From contig DUUM01000020.1 in assembly GCA_012841565.1 (NCBI GenBank), forward strand, positions 1 through 11,192: DNA of 11,192 bases, given 5' to 3'. The notes beneath the pieces are model-generated. The model had not been told where the DNA came from, searched no databases, and was given only the letters and a program-made list of their open reading frames with translations. This document shows positions 1 to 6,373 of this stretch, piece after piece. The translations under genes and the position numbers were made by a program. Numbering within the stretch: the first letter of the stretch is position 1; every line of letters starts with the position of its first letter. Source of the stretch: Candidatus Epulonipiscium sp. GTDB taxonomy: Bacteria; Bacillota_A; Clostridia; Lachnospirales; Cellulosilyticaceae.

Positions 1-213
1 ATTAACATCTTCTTCAATAAAATTTATATCTGAATACCTAACCGTATCTCCGCCTAAAACTCTCTCACCTTTAACAATATTAATGACACGTTCTTCCCCA
101 GCCCATTCGTAAATATCTTCAAATATTGTACTCCTATTATACCATTGATTTGTGTATTGCTGTACTATTTCTGCCAAATAGTATCGACTTTTGCCATTGA
201 GTACGCACCCCCC
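1..213 (-). pseudogene. Fic-domain protein fragment (no start; runs off the window)
   Basis: The minus-strand frame is open from a TAG at 214-216 to the window edge, giving about 71 codons that would continue past base 1. It reads IFEDIYEWAGEERVINIVKG and then LGGDTVRYSDINFIEE. The 'F-x-D-I-Y-E-W-A-G-x-x-R' pattern is the conserved N-terminal part of Fic/Doc (Fido) proteins, which transfer AMP or other nucleotide groups to target proteins. The catalytic HPFx[D/E]GNGR loop would lie beyond the window. There is no ATG or GTG in the open part. The only plausible start is TTG at 175-177, which leaves about 14 residues before the motif, and I see no convincing ribosome binding site. A run of seven G residues on this strand (208-214) abuts the upstream stop and could mark a frameshift. 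I read it as a 5'-truncated or frameshifted gene. The family call is fairly safe; the pseudogene status is an inference. Confidence 0.6.
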
Positions 214-697
214 CTACACAAAATTCCCCCTGACGGTCGCCAAGGGGAACATAACTACACTTCAACTTTCACTCAAAACCCCACAAACCTTTGTATCTAA
301 AAGCTCTTTTAAAGGAACACCTTACTCCACAATGCGGGCTTTCTCGCTAAATTTAGGCTTCGCTGCTCTCGTCTTACTAAGCGTTCAATGCCTCTATCCG
401 CACAACCGTCTCAACGTGGGTCGATAGGACAGTATTGATGTCTTTCGAGCCGTTCGTTAGTAGGAACATATCCACTGTGATTTTTGGTATTATCGGTATG
501 CAGGAACATGTCAACGGTTTTCCCTGAACACCTCACACTTTTTTCTTCACTCACTAATAGTGTCAAATCAAAAGCGAAATCACAAGAGATCCCTCACACT
601 ATAATCTGCAGACCTCAATAAAAACGTCTCCTAGCATTTACATTCCGGAGCTATGATCACATGTATCTCTCTTAGGAACCTTAACTATATCTAACAG
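214..697. other. Gene-poor stretch with possible methyltransferase-gene remnant
   Basis: About 480 bases lie between the Fic fragment and the SHOCT membrane gene, and no intact gene is supported. On the minus strand a short frame at 377-475 reads VDMFLLT and then THVETVVRIE before a TAG. A second, offset frame at 495-515 reads VDMFLHT. Both resemble the usual C-terminus of RlmD/RumA-type 23S rRNA uracil-5-methyltransferases (VDMFPHT-x-HVETV-). The two VDMF copies are an imperfect DNA duplication about 40 bases apart. The rest of the stretch (about 214-376 and 520-697) shows nothing I recognise. A plus-strand open frame covering 191-427 has no family resemblance and low-complexity composition, so it is not annotated. 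Confidence 0.4.
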
Positions 698-1369
698 TCA
701 TCCTAGTAATATCACAGCAAGCATTAACCACAAAACCAAAAGTGTAATTACTATGGCTTTTTTGTATCTACAATAGACTTCCATGCTTTCTATTTCCCTG
801 ATTTTAGCACTCAGCGGCGGACAAGCCATAGCTGCAAACAACATAAATATAATACCAGAAATAATACTAAACACAATATCTTCGCTTCCTATTGTAAAAA
901 ACATAGTAATACTAAATAAGCCAAAAAACAATGTTAGCCCCCAAAGAATTACTTTGGTTACAACCCTTGTTACTGATTTTTTAGATTTTTGTACCTGCAT
1001 CATTTGATCTTTTCTTTTTTGCTGTGAATGTTCATACAAGGCTTTAAGTCTGGCATCTTCCTTTGCTTTTTCCAGTAAAAAGGTATTTTTATATTTATCT
1101 TTTTCCATTCTTTCAGAAGCTTCTGCTTGCTTCTGACGAAGTTCTTCCTCCAATATTCTTTCTACATCTGCTTTCTTCGCAGCCTCCTCAGCTCTTATTT
1201 CTTCAAGTTTAGCAAGTGCTTCTTCACGATTTTGTTGAAATTTCCCTTCTTTTTCTTCATCCGTTTCTAAGCCGAGTAATTTTTGTTTAAGTTTCCTAAA
1301 CTCATCCTCACTTATAGCGCCGCCATCAAGTAATTGTTTATATTTTTCGAGTTCTTTAATATGAGCCAT
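698..1369 (-). CDS. SHOCT-domain coiled-coil membrane protein
   Basis: This is a 223-residue protein with three regions. Residues 7-33 (KYKQLLDGGAISEDEF, then KLKQKLL) form a SHOCT domain, a short helical module found at the ends of many bacterial membrane-associated proteins and thought to promote oligomerisation. Residues about 38-130 are a highly charged Glu/Lys/Ala-rich coiled coil. The C-terminal third has three predicted membrane helices at about 138-160, 164-183 and 204-222. There is no signal peptide, so the charged part is probably cytoplasmic. The gene begins 2 bases after the stop of the SPFH gene and must be co-translated with it. The upstream partner also carries a SHOCT domain at its C-terminus, which suggests, by inference, that the two proteins assemble through these modules at the membrane. 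The precise function is unknown. Confidence 0.8.
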   Translation of the reverse strand: MAHIKELEKYKQLLDGGAISEDEFRKLKQKLLGLETDEEKEGKFQQNREEALAKLEEIRAEEAAKKADVERILEEELRQKQAEASERMEKDKYKNTFLLEKAKEDARLKALYEHSQQKRKDQMMQVQKSKKSVTRVVTKVILWGLTLFFGLFSITMFFTIGSEDIVFSIISGIIFMLFAAMACPPLSAKIREIESMEVYCRYKKAIVITLLVLWLMLAVILLG

Positions 1370-1371
1370 AA

Positions 1372-2373
1372 CTATATCTCCTTTAGTAACATTCTTTTTA
1401 GTTGATCAAATTCTTCTTGGGTTAGAATCCCTTTATCACATAAAGCTTTATATTTAATAAGCTGGTCGGCAAGTGACTCCTTTGGATTTTCAGTTTGTTT
1501 TTTTGTTTTTGTTCCATCTAAACTGTCATTCATTGTCTGAGCAACCATTTTTCCGACGCCAATTCCTGCGCCAATGCCTGACATACCACCCGGTTGCTTG
1601 GCAACATCCCGGATAGCCCTCGCGGATTGATACCGAACAAAGGTATCCATATCTCTTGATGCTAAACCAATTCCAGATTGTTCATCAATAAGCTTTTCAA
1701 CTCCCTTAGGCAAGCTAATGCTTTCTATGGTAGCTGTGGTGATTTCAAGTCCTAGCATATTGGCTTTCTCATTTACATATGGTGTAATTATGGATGATAA
1801 TCCTCTATAATGAGTTGCAAGGTCAATAACTGACTGTGTGCTTTCACCAAGACATTGTGCAATAGATTCTCCTATAAATGAGGTCAAATAATCAACTATA
1901 TTAGATGTCATATTTAAACTTCTTGCTCCGAATATTTCTGTCATGAAGATAGCTGGATCATTTACTTTAAAAGAATATGTACCACTTGAGGAAATTCTGA
2001 CAATCCCCATTTCAGGATCTCTTTTCAGGATAGGATTTTTTGTTCTCCAGCTATTATTTATAAACTGGGTAGTATTAATAAAATATATATCGGATTTTAT
2101 TTCCGAATTGAATAATGTTGGCAAAGCCCCCAATGCCGATAGTAATGGTAGGTTACCAGTATCCAACCTATAATGGCCCGATCCAAAAACATCTGCTATC
2201 TGCCCTTGGCAAACAAAAACAGCTACTTGCCCATTTCTCACAATTAGACGAGCTCCCTGTTTAATTTCATTCCCCTTCCTATGAAACTTCGAAACTAGTA
2301 ATTTCTTTGGCGAATCGTCTACAAATTCAATCACATTTAAAAATTGATCTTTAATAAAGTTCCCAAACCCCAT
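1372..2373 (-). CDS. SPFH-domain protein with C-terminal SHOCT domain (YdjI/COG4260-like)
   Basis: This 333-residue protein starts at an ATG preceded by GAAAGGAGTGCTAAT, a strong ribosome binding site. Residues about 20-240 match the SPFH (stomatin/prohibitin/flotillin) fold of the YdjI-like bacterial group. Features are the early 'ARLIVRNGQVAVFVCQGQI' strand region, 'SSSGTYSFKVNDPAIFM' at about 128-144, and 'GLEITTATIESISLP' at about 208-222. After a Gly-rich linker (262-274, GGMSGIGAGIGVG) the C-terminus at 302-330 is a SHOCT domain (IKYKALCDKGILTQEEF). Family members often carry a C-terminal zinc ribbon instead; it is absent here. There is no obvious transmembrane helix, so membrane association may be peripheral or through the downstream SHOCT membrane protein. 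SPFH proteins form ring-like membrane assemblies linked to microdomain organisation or stress. A specific role here is not evident. Confidence 0.85.
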   Translation of the reverse strand: MGFGNFIKDQFLNVIEFVDDSPKKLLVSKFHRKGNEIKQGARLIVRNGQVAVFVCQGQIADVFGSGHYRLDTGNLPLLSALGALPTLFNSEIKSDIYFINTTQFINNSWRTKNPILKRDPEMGIVRISSSGTYSFKVNDPAIFMTEIFGARSLNMTSNIVDYLTSFIGESIAQCLGESTQSVIDLATHYRGLSSIITPYVNEKANMLGLEITTATIESISLPKGVEKLIDEQSGIGLASRDMDTFVRYQSARAIRDVAKQPGGMSGIGAGIGVGKMVAQTMNDSLDGTKTKKQTENPKESLADQLIKYKALCDKGILTQEEFDQLKRMLLKEI

Positions 2374-2524
2374 ATTAGCACTCCTTTCAAAAAAGCATGA
2401 ATTAGTATTTTCTTACTATCTATTATCTCCAACACAGTCTCTTATAAGATTTTAAACCTATCTCTTTTAACGAGCACTTTCGGCTCTAACTTCCATTCTA
2501 TAGTTAAATGAATATTCTAATCTA

Positions 2525-2553
2525 ACTATATCTCTATTTTACACGATTTTCAA
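2525..2553 (-). promoter_or_regulatory. Putative sigma-A promoter for the SPFH-SHOCT operon
   Basis: On the minus strand the sequence reads TTGAAA (2548-2553), exactly 17 bases of spacer, then TATAGT (2525-2530). Both hexamers match the vegetative consensus at five of six positions. The site lies about 150 bases upstream of the SPFH start, leaving a long AT-rich leader in which I see no clear riboswitch. This is a sequence match only. Confidence 0.55.
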
Positions 2554-2563
2554 CCTATGATGT

Positions 2564-2586
2564 AAAAAAACAACACAGGTTGCCCT
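2564..2586 (-). terminator. Possible weak rho-independent terminator
   Basis: On the minus strand GGCAAC-CTGT-GTTGTT forms a short stem (four Watson-Crick pairs plus G-T pairs) followed directly by a run of T residues (2564-2570). It lies about 55 bases after the stop of the uncharacterised gene ending at 2641 and just before the SPFH promoter, the expected place for a terminator. The stem is weak, so confidence is low. Confidence 0.3.
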
Positions 2587-2640
2587 TTCCCCACAAAATA
2601 GCCACTATTTAACTATGTATTTTTCAGCATGTATCAAACA

Positions 2641-3207
2641 CTAATTTTTCTTTTTCTTTCCATAGTTCTTTGGAAAGTACTCCTTCCCCAGCAGCCAAAC
2701 ATACTGGTCGATTTGCTTCAAGTTAAATCTATCCAAGCCATAGAAAGCACGGAAATCAATCAGTATACTTTTGAATTTAATATAGTCTCTCAAATCACCA
2801 TTCTGGAAATCTGAGAATCTATCACGATTCCTAAAATACCGAAGCACCTCATCCACGTAGCTGTCATAGATCGGATAATTAAGTGGATTGTGATGGCTAC
2901 AATATTTTGTGGCAAAGGAATAAAATCTTTTCTTTTTACCACTGATAGTTACATACTGGATATCTTCAACAAGTGTAACATCACCCGCCGTAAGCCGCGC
3001 ATCAATATCCAAAGCGCATATGTGCTTTGCCACTGGATAGATCGAGAAAATATTCGTACTATAAAAATCATTAAGTGTTGCTGCCTTCAAAAGGACATCA
3101 CTAATATCTGTATTATTCGGGCATAACTCAAAGAACAGTTTATTGAGTGCATCCTCCTGCAGGTTATAGTTCTCGAGGCCATCCCACTTAGTAAGATATA
3201 GAATAGT
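2641..3207 (-). pseudogene. Uncharacterised protein gene, probably 5'-truncated
   Basis: The frame is open from a TGA at 3208-3210 to the TAG at 2641-2643, about 188 codons. The part upstream of the TTG at 3088-3090 clearly belongs to the protein: it reads KWDGLENYNLQEDALNKLF and then DVLLKAATLNDFYSTNIFS, continuing smoothly into the rest. No ATG or GTG lies in the first 39 codons, so a genuine start is missing. The body contains the conspicuous segment YSFATKYCSHHNPLNYPIYD, followed by an Arg/Asp-rich helical region and a Lys-rich end (KKKKN). I have no family name for it. The patterned core and lack of membrane segments suggest a small soluble globular protein. The loss of the start coincides with a GC-rich hairpin element immediately upstream (3211-3257), which suggests truncation by a rearrangement. 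A TTG start at 3090 giving 149 residues is possible but would cut into the conserved part. Confidence 0.6.
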
Positions 3208-3210
3208 TCA

Positions 3211-3257
3211 GGGCCAGTCCCCCTTGGCTCGATGGGCGTTAGCCCCAAAGGGCCTTG
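3211..3257. repeat. GC-rich multi-hairpin element (REP-like or element end)
   Basis: A GC-rich patch stands out from the AT-rich surroundings. It can form GCCA (3213-3216) / TGGC (3225-3228) around a C-rich loop. It can also form GGGC (3234-3237) / GCCC (3242-3245) with a GTTA loop, or alternatively GCCC (3242-3245) / GGGC (3250-3253). The minus strand contains GGGGGACTGGCCC, the kind of sequence seen in extragenic palindromic repeats and at the ends of some small insertion elements. No T-run follows, so it is not an ordinary terminator. It sits between two genes that both lack proper starts, which suggests a rearrangement point. The assignment to a repeat family is a guess. Confidence 0.4.
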
Positions 3258-3258
3258 C

Positions 3259-3746
3259 TTAAATCATCCCAAACATGATAAATCCCACGGTATTAATTTC
3301 CAGATTAGCCATTAAATGCACCAGCCAAGAATGATATATATTGCCACCTTTTTCATTTAAATAGTTAAATATCAGTGCCCCAACAAATAGTCCGGCCATA
3401 GCAATGATAAATATTAGTGGGCTAAACCAACGGCCCATAATTGCTAGATGGTAGATAGAAAAGATGAAAGCACTCATTATATAGGCAAAACCTCTTCCAC
3501 TTATCCTGTTAAGGTTGGCAAATATAAAGCCTCTAAAGAAGAATTCTTCTAATAAGGAGTTCACAAATGAGATATAAAGGGCAATGGCCAAAAAGTTACT
3601 TTTATCTACTCCCATATTTTTATCTAGCCTATCTATGATATTGCTTAAGTCAATCAGGTCTTTCAAGATAAAATAAGCCGACAATATAATGACATAGACA
3701 CATGTGTCATACCAAGTATTCCTTTAACCGATCTGCTTTTATTCAT
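3259..3746 (-). pseudogene. CPBP-family intramembrane protease, N-terminally deleted and frameshifted
   Basis: The C-terminal 141 codons (3259-3684) encode a typical CPBP (CAAX protease and bacteriocin-processing) core in three or four membrane helices. It has the catalytic motif NSLLEEFFFRGF (EExxxR), then FSIYHLAIM (FxxxH), and later WLVHLMANL (HxxxN). The N-terminal helices normally present in these 200-300 residue proteins are missing. The open frame extends upstream only to a TAA at 3724-3726, with no ATG. In a different frame an ATG at 3744-3746 follows a GGTGGGGAAGTAGGG ribosome binding site and reads MNKSRSVKGILGM. It lies 19 bases after the DUF2809 stop and looks like the original start. 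The simplest reading is an internal deletion that removed the first helices and shifted the frame. If a TTG at 3682-3684 is used, a shortened enzyme could still be made. Confidence 0.6.
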
Positions 3747-3765
3747 CCCTACTTCCCCACCTTTC

Positions 3766-4143
3766 CTAGTAAGTCACTCTCCGCTGGTAAATACCTAGCA
3801 AAAGACATCCGACTCCGTAACATAATATATCCTTTACATCAAATGTGGTCCCTAGTAAAATACGCAAAAATGTATTGTTCTCCACACCAAGTAGCGTCAC
3901 TAATTTAAAGTACTGCAAGCACTCTACCGTTGTTGCAAAGATAAATATATATAGCGGTAATAAAGGGTAACCCTCAGGGAGCAAAACCCTAACTCCTGCA
4001 TATAAAACCATTACAACAAGTATATCCCCTATATATGGTCTTACAAATGAATCCTGTACATATAAGGCTATCAGCACTTCGGCTAGGAGTAGTGCTATAA
4101 ATACCACTGCATACTTCGTTCTTTTTTTATTATTTTTCGTCAT
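3766..4143 (-). CDS. DUF2809 family membrane protein
   Basis: This is a small integral membrane protein of 125 residues from the ATG at 4143, chosen because GAGGGAAGA stands just before it. A GTG 42 bases upstream (4185) would add 14 residues but has a poorer ribosome site. It has about four hydrophobic helices and the conserved DUF2809 features: ALYVQDSFVRPYIGDILVV near the N-terminus, then FATTVECLQYFKLV, and LGTTFDVKDILCYGVGCLLL near the C-terminus. The acidic and basic residues in these helices (RPYIGD, VECLQ, DVKDILCY) are the family hallmark. The biochemical function of the family is unknown. The CPBP protease gene starts shortly downstream and the pair may have been an operon. Confidence 0.8.
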   Translation of the reverse strand: MTKNNKKRTKYAVVFIALLLAEVLIALYVQDSFVRPYIGDILVVMVLYAGVRVLLPEGYPLLPLYIFIFATTVECLQYFKLVTLLGVENNTFLRILLGTTFDVKDILCYGVGCLLLGIYQRRVTY

Positions 4144-4450
4144 TCTTCCCTCATCTCTAATATGCCTTATAATAATATTTAACACCCTATTGGGTGTGTG
4201 ATTGTGTCCATATTAGACTCATTTGTTCTCACTTATCTAAATTTAAGCAATTCCTTCTAGCAAGAGGGCAAAGGGCAATTTAAACAAGACTTCCTTTACA
4301 CATCTTATACAACAGGCCTACTAATAACACTGAATTTTTAGTAGCTGCCTTATCTTCCTCTGAAAACTCACACCCCTATCTAGCTCTGAATAGATGTCTG
4401 ATTTATCAAGATTTCTACAGCAATTTCCTGCTTGGGATTCTCTTGGTTTC
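4144..4450. other. Intergenic region without recognised gene
   Basis: About 300 bases lie between the end of the endonuclease III gene and the DUF2809 start. I find no recognisable gene, RNA or strong terminator here. A minus-strand frame shifted relative to the nth frame stays open for about 45 codons past the nth stop (ending YSELDRGVSFQRKIRQLL). It lacks a start and resembles nothing I know, so it may be a decayed coding remnant. Confidence 0.4.
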
Positions 4451-5068
4451 CTATCTATTTTTAAATTCTTTTAAAAGCTCATAAATATCCCTTTTATCTC
4501 TTGCTGTGGAATGATATCTGCCAAAAAGTAACAACTGATGGTGGCCCTCGGCCCATCTTTCCCTTGGTATTCGTTCCATTAGTGCTTTTTCAACTTGCAT
4601 AACAGTGGCATCTTCTGGTGCCCATTTTAATCGTTTAGCTACTCTTTCAACATGTGTATCTACTGCAATGGCCGGAATACCAAATCCTTCTGCTAAAACG
4701 ACATTTGCTGTCTTTCTCCCAACCCCTGGAAGTGTCATTAATTCTTCTCTTGTTTGGGGCACTTCACCATTGAAATCTTCCATTATTTTTTTAGACGTTT
4801 CAATAATAAATTTGCTTTTATTTCTATAAAGGCCTATTGTTTTTAAAATTTCCATTATTTCTTCTTTACTTGTCTCTGCCAGCTGCGCGGGTGTGGGATA
4901 AGCCATAAATAAAGCTGGTGTTACCTTATTAACTGCAATATCTGTGGTTTGAGCAGATAATATGACTGCAATTAGGAGCTCAAATCTACTATTGTAATCT
5001 AACTCTGATTTTGGCGTCGGGTATATGTCTGCTAAAATATCTAATACCTCTGTAACTGTCATTTTCAT
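4451..5068 (-). CDS. nth: Endonuclease III-like DNA glycosylase lacking the 4Fe-4S cluster
   Basis: This is a 205-residue base-excision repair enzyme of the HhH-GPD superfamily. Endonuclease III removes oxidised pyrimidines from DNA and cleaves the abasic site. The helix-hairpin-helix LPGVGRKTA (113-121) contains the catalytic lysine (K119), and VDTHV (136-140) carries the catalytic aspartate (D137). ILSAQTTD (36-43) is also conserved. The oddity is the C-terminus: after HHQLLLFGRYHSTAR the protein ends within 20 residues at a Lys/Arg-rich tail. The four-cysteine iron-sulfur loop of the Escherichia coli type (C-x6-C-x2-C-x5-C) is absent, and the position of its first cysteine is serine (S187). 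Start: ATG preceded by AGAGGAGCGACTTAG. It lies 32 bases after the small membrane gene and probably shares its transcript. The gene call is firm; whether it is active without the cluster is inferred from the intact catalytic core. Confidence 0.92.
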   Translation of the reverse strand: MKMTVTEVLDILADIYPTPKSELDYNSRFELLIAVILSAQTTDIAVNKVTPALFMAYPTPAQLAETSKEEIMEILKTIGLYRNKSKFIIETSKKIMEDFNGEVPQTREELMTLPGVGRKTANVVLAEGFGIPAIAVDTHVERVAKRLKWAPEDATVMQVEKALMERIPRERWAEGHHQLLLFGRYHSTARDKRDIYELLKEFKNR

Positions 5069-5100
5069 CTAAGTCGCTCCTCTTGTCTATTTACTTACTC

Positions 5101-5373
5101 TTACTTTTTACTTTTCATCTTTAATCCCATAGGGACTAAGTTTGTTACAATCATCACAATGGTAAAAGTCCATAAAACTTGTTCCATGGTAGGGATAACA
5201 TCTAAGAGCGCCACCCAATCTTCAACCTTTACCCAGTCAGCCACCAGCTTGTATTCTGCTGCCAGTGTTAAGGCTGTGAATGATAAGCCCATTGCCATGG
5301 CAAACTTATAGTCCTTTCCTATTTTATACCTGTAAAGATTTGTAACCGATGCCATAAGGGCAAGTCGATACAC
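5101..5373 (-). CDS. Small hypothetical membrane protein (90 aa)
   Basis: The protein has 90 residues from a GTG at 5371-5373; the frame is closed by a stop at 5386-5388. An ATG six codons in (MASVTNLYRYK) is an alternative, and neither start has a strong ribosome site. Two hydrophobic stretches are visible: about 27-48 (FAMAMGLSFTALTLAAEYKLV) and about 68-84 (LWTFTIVMIVTNLVPMGL). They are separated by a Trp/Asp-containing linker (ADWVKVEDWVALLD) and followed by a basic tail. I recognise no family with a known function. It sits 37 bases after the acylphosphatase gene and 32 before nth, in line with both. Confidence 0.55.
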   Translation of the reverse strand: MYRLALMASVTNLYRYKIGKDYKFAMAMGLSFTALTLAAEYKLVADWVKVEDWVALLDVIPTMEQVLWTFTIVMIVTNLVPMGLKMKSKK

Positions 5374-5410
5374 TCTCTCTAAGGCCTATCTGCCCCTTTG
5401 TCTGTGTTTT

Positions 5411-5794
5411 TTAGCCTTTTACTATGGAAAAGCCACTGGCGCCTTTCATAACTTCTAGCTTTGTCTTTTCTACCTTAATCACCTTGGCTCTTTTTAGCTT
5501 TGTCATATTCTCTACTAAAAAATCAATCTTTTTTTCTTCTCCTTGAATTTCTAATTCAACCTTATCTTCATATTTATTGCTATTCCTTTTTTTATTTCTG
5601 GCATAACCTGCTAGCCCTAATCGCCTTGCTAGCTCATCTATTTCCAGTCTAAACCCTACCTTTTGAACCTTTCCTATAAATATTATCCTTTGTCTTATGA
5701 GTGGTGACGGCTCAAAGTATGGTATTTTTGTTTGCTGTATTTTATGGATAACGTATTTTGTTTTTAATTTTTTTATGTGTTTCTTAAGGGTCAA
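5411..5794 (-). CDS. Acylphosphatase-domain protein with basic N-terminal extension
   Basis: This protein hydrolyses the carboxyl-phosphate bond of acylphosphates if it acts like its family. Residues about 35-127 form an acylphosphatase fold. The motif GKVQKVGFR (41-49) supplies the substrate-binding arginine R49, and N67 in GYARNKK is the catalytic asparagine. A Lys replaces the usual Gly before VGFR. The typical domain is about 90 residues; this protein has an additional Lys-rich N-terminus of about 33 residues (KKHIKKLKTKYVIHK). The only usable start in the frame is TTG at 5792-5794, preceded by ATAGGGGCTATCAA, an acceptable ribosome site. The next in-frame Met is after the active site. 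The gene lies 31 bases after the four-helix membrane protein. Confidence 0.8.
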   Translation of the reverse strand: MTLKKHIKKLKTKYVIHKIQQTKIPYFEPSPLIRQRIIFIGKVQKVGFRLEIDELARRLGLAGYARNKKRNSNKYEDKVELEIQGEEKKIDFLVENMTKLKRAKVIKVEKTKLEVMKGASGFSIVKG

Positions 5795-5825
5795 TTGATA
5801 GCCCCTATTGTAAAATGTTATATCA

Positions 5826-6335
5826 TCAAGCGATATATCTCCTAATATCCCCCGCCATAGCTGACATTACCAGTCCGAACCCAATCCCTGATATTGGATA
5901 TATGATAAGATAAATTAGGGTCGTTTTTAAATCTTCAAACCCAGGGTTTAAAAAAGCGATGGACATCGTAGCGCCGTACATCCATACCCCATAGATCAGG
6001 GCATAGTTTTTCCTAATATCCCTAGTTTTGACAAAATCTTTATTAACAAGTTTCTTTAGAAGGTCCCACTCTAAATGCCCAGTGTACATTCCAATAGGGT
6101 ATATGACCATAAGTTTTGCAAGTGCCATTATAACAAATACGCTAAGATTTTTATGTCTATTGCCATCAAATAATTCTAGTAGGATAATTAAAGTTAACAT
6201 AAGCGGTAGGCTTACCCTTAGCGGCATACCGACAAGTACATACCACCTTTTGTTTCTTTGTGATATCTTATTCCATTTTACATTGACTACTTCCTTATTA
6301 TTCATAGCCCTATTTTTTTGAATTTCTTTCCCCAT
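5826..6335 (-). CDS. Hypothetical four-helix membrane protein
   Basis: This is a 169-residue protein. I chose the ATG at 6333-6335 because GGAAGGAGA stands 7 bases before it; a longer frame to 6368 lacks such a site and would overlap that binding site. About 30 basic N-terminal residues are followed by four hydrophobic helices: about 38-56 (GMPLRVSLPLMLTLIILL), 68-90 (VFVIMALAKLMVIYPIGMYTG), 112-131 (ALIYGVWMYGATMSIAFL) and 140-163. There is no signal peptide and no family I recognise. The gene begins about 38 bases after the end of the reverse transcriptase gene. It may be co-transcribed with it, but its resemblance to the other small membrane genes nearby suggests it belongs to the backbone rather than to the RT unit. 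Confidence 0.65.
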   Translation of the reverse strand: MGKEIQKNRAMNNKEVVNVKWNKISQRNKRWYVLVGMPLRVSLPLMLTLIILLELFDGNRHKNLSVFVIMALAKLMVIYPIGMYTGHLEWDLLKKLVNKDFVKTRDIRKNYALIYGVWMYGATMSIAFLNPGFEDLKTTLIYLIIYPISGIGFGLVMSAMAGDIRRYIA

Positions 6336-6373
6336 ATAAATTCTCCTTCCTAAATACTTACTGCGCATGCACC

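Noticed and set aside
200..215. GTGCG on the minus strand, like the 5' end of a group II intron
   Set aside because: The following bases read directly into the Fic-like frame, and no intron domain V or maturase was seen.
191..427. Plus-strand open frame of 78 codons
   Set aside because: Biased, low-complexity composition, no ribosome site and no family resemblance. The minus strand of the same DNA shows the better (degenerate) protein similarity.
4300..4460. Frameshifted continuation of nth that might encode the missing iron-sulfur loop
   Set aside because: The frame shifted relative to nth stays open for about 45 codons but contains only a CC pair and one later Cys, not the C-x6-C-x2-C-x5-C spacing.
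6028..6321. Plus-strand open frame of 97 codons
   Set aside because: It lies wholly opposite the four-helix membrane protein gene, which has a good ribosome site; the plus frame is a shadow.
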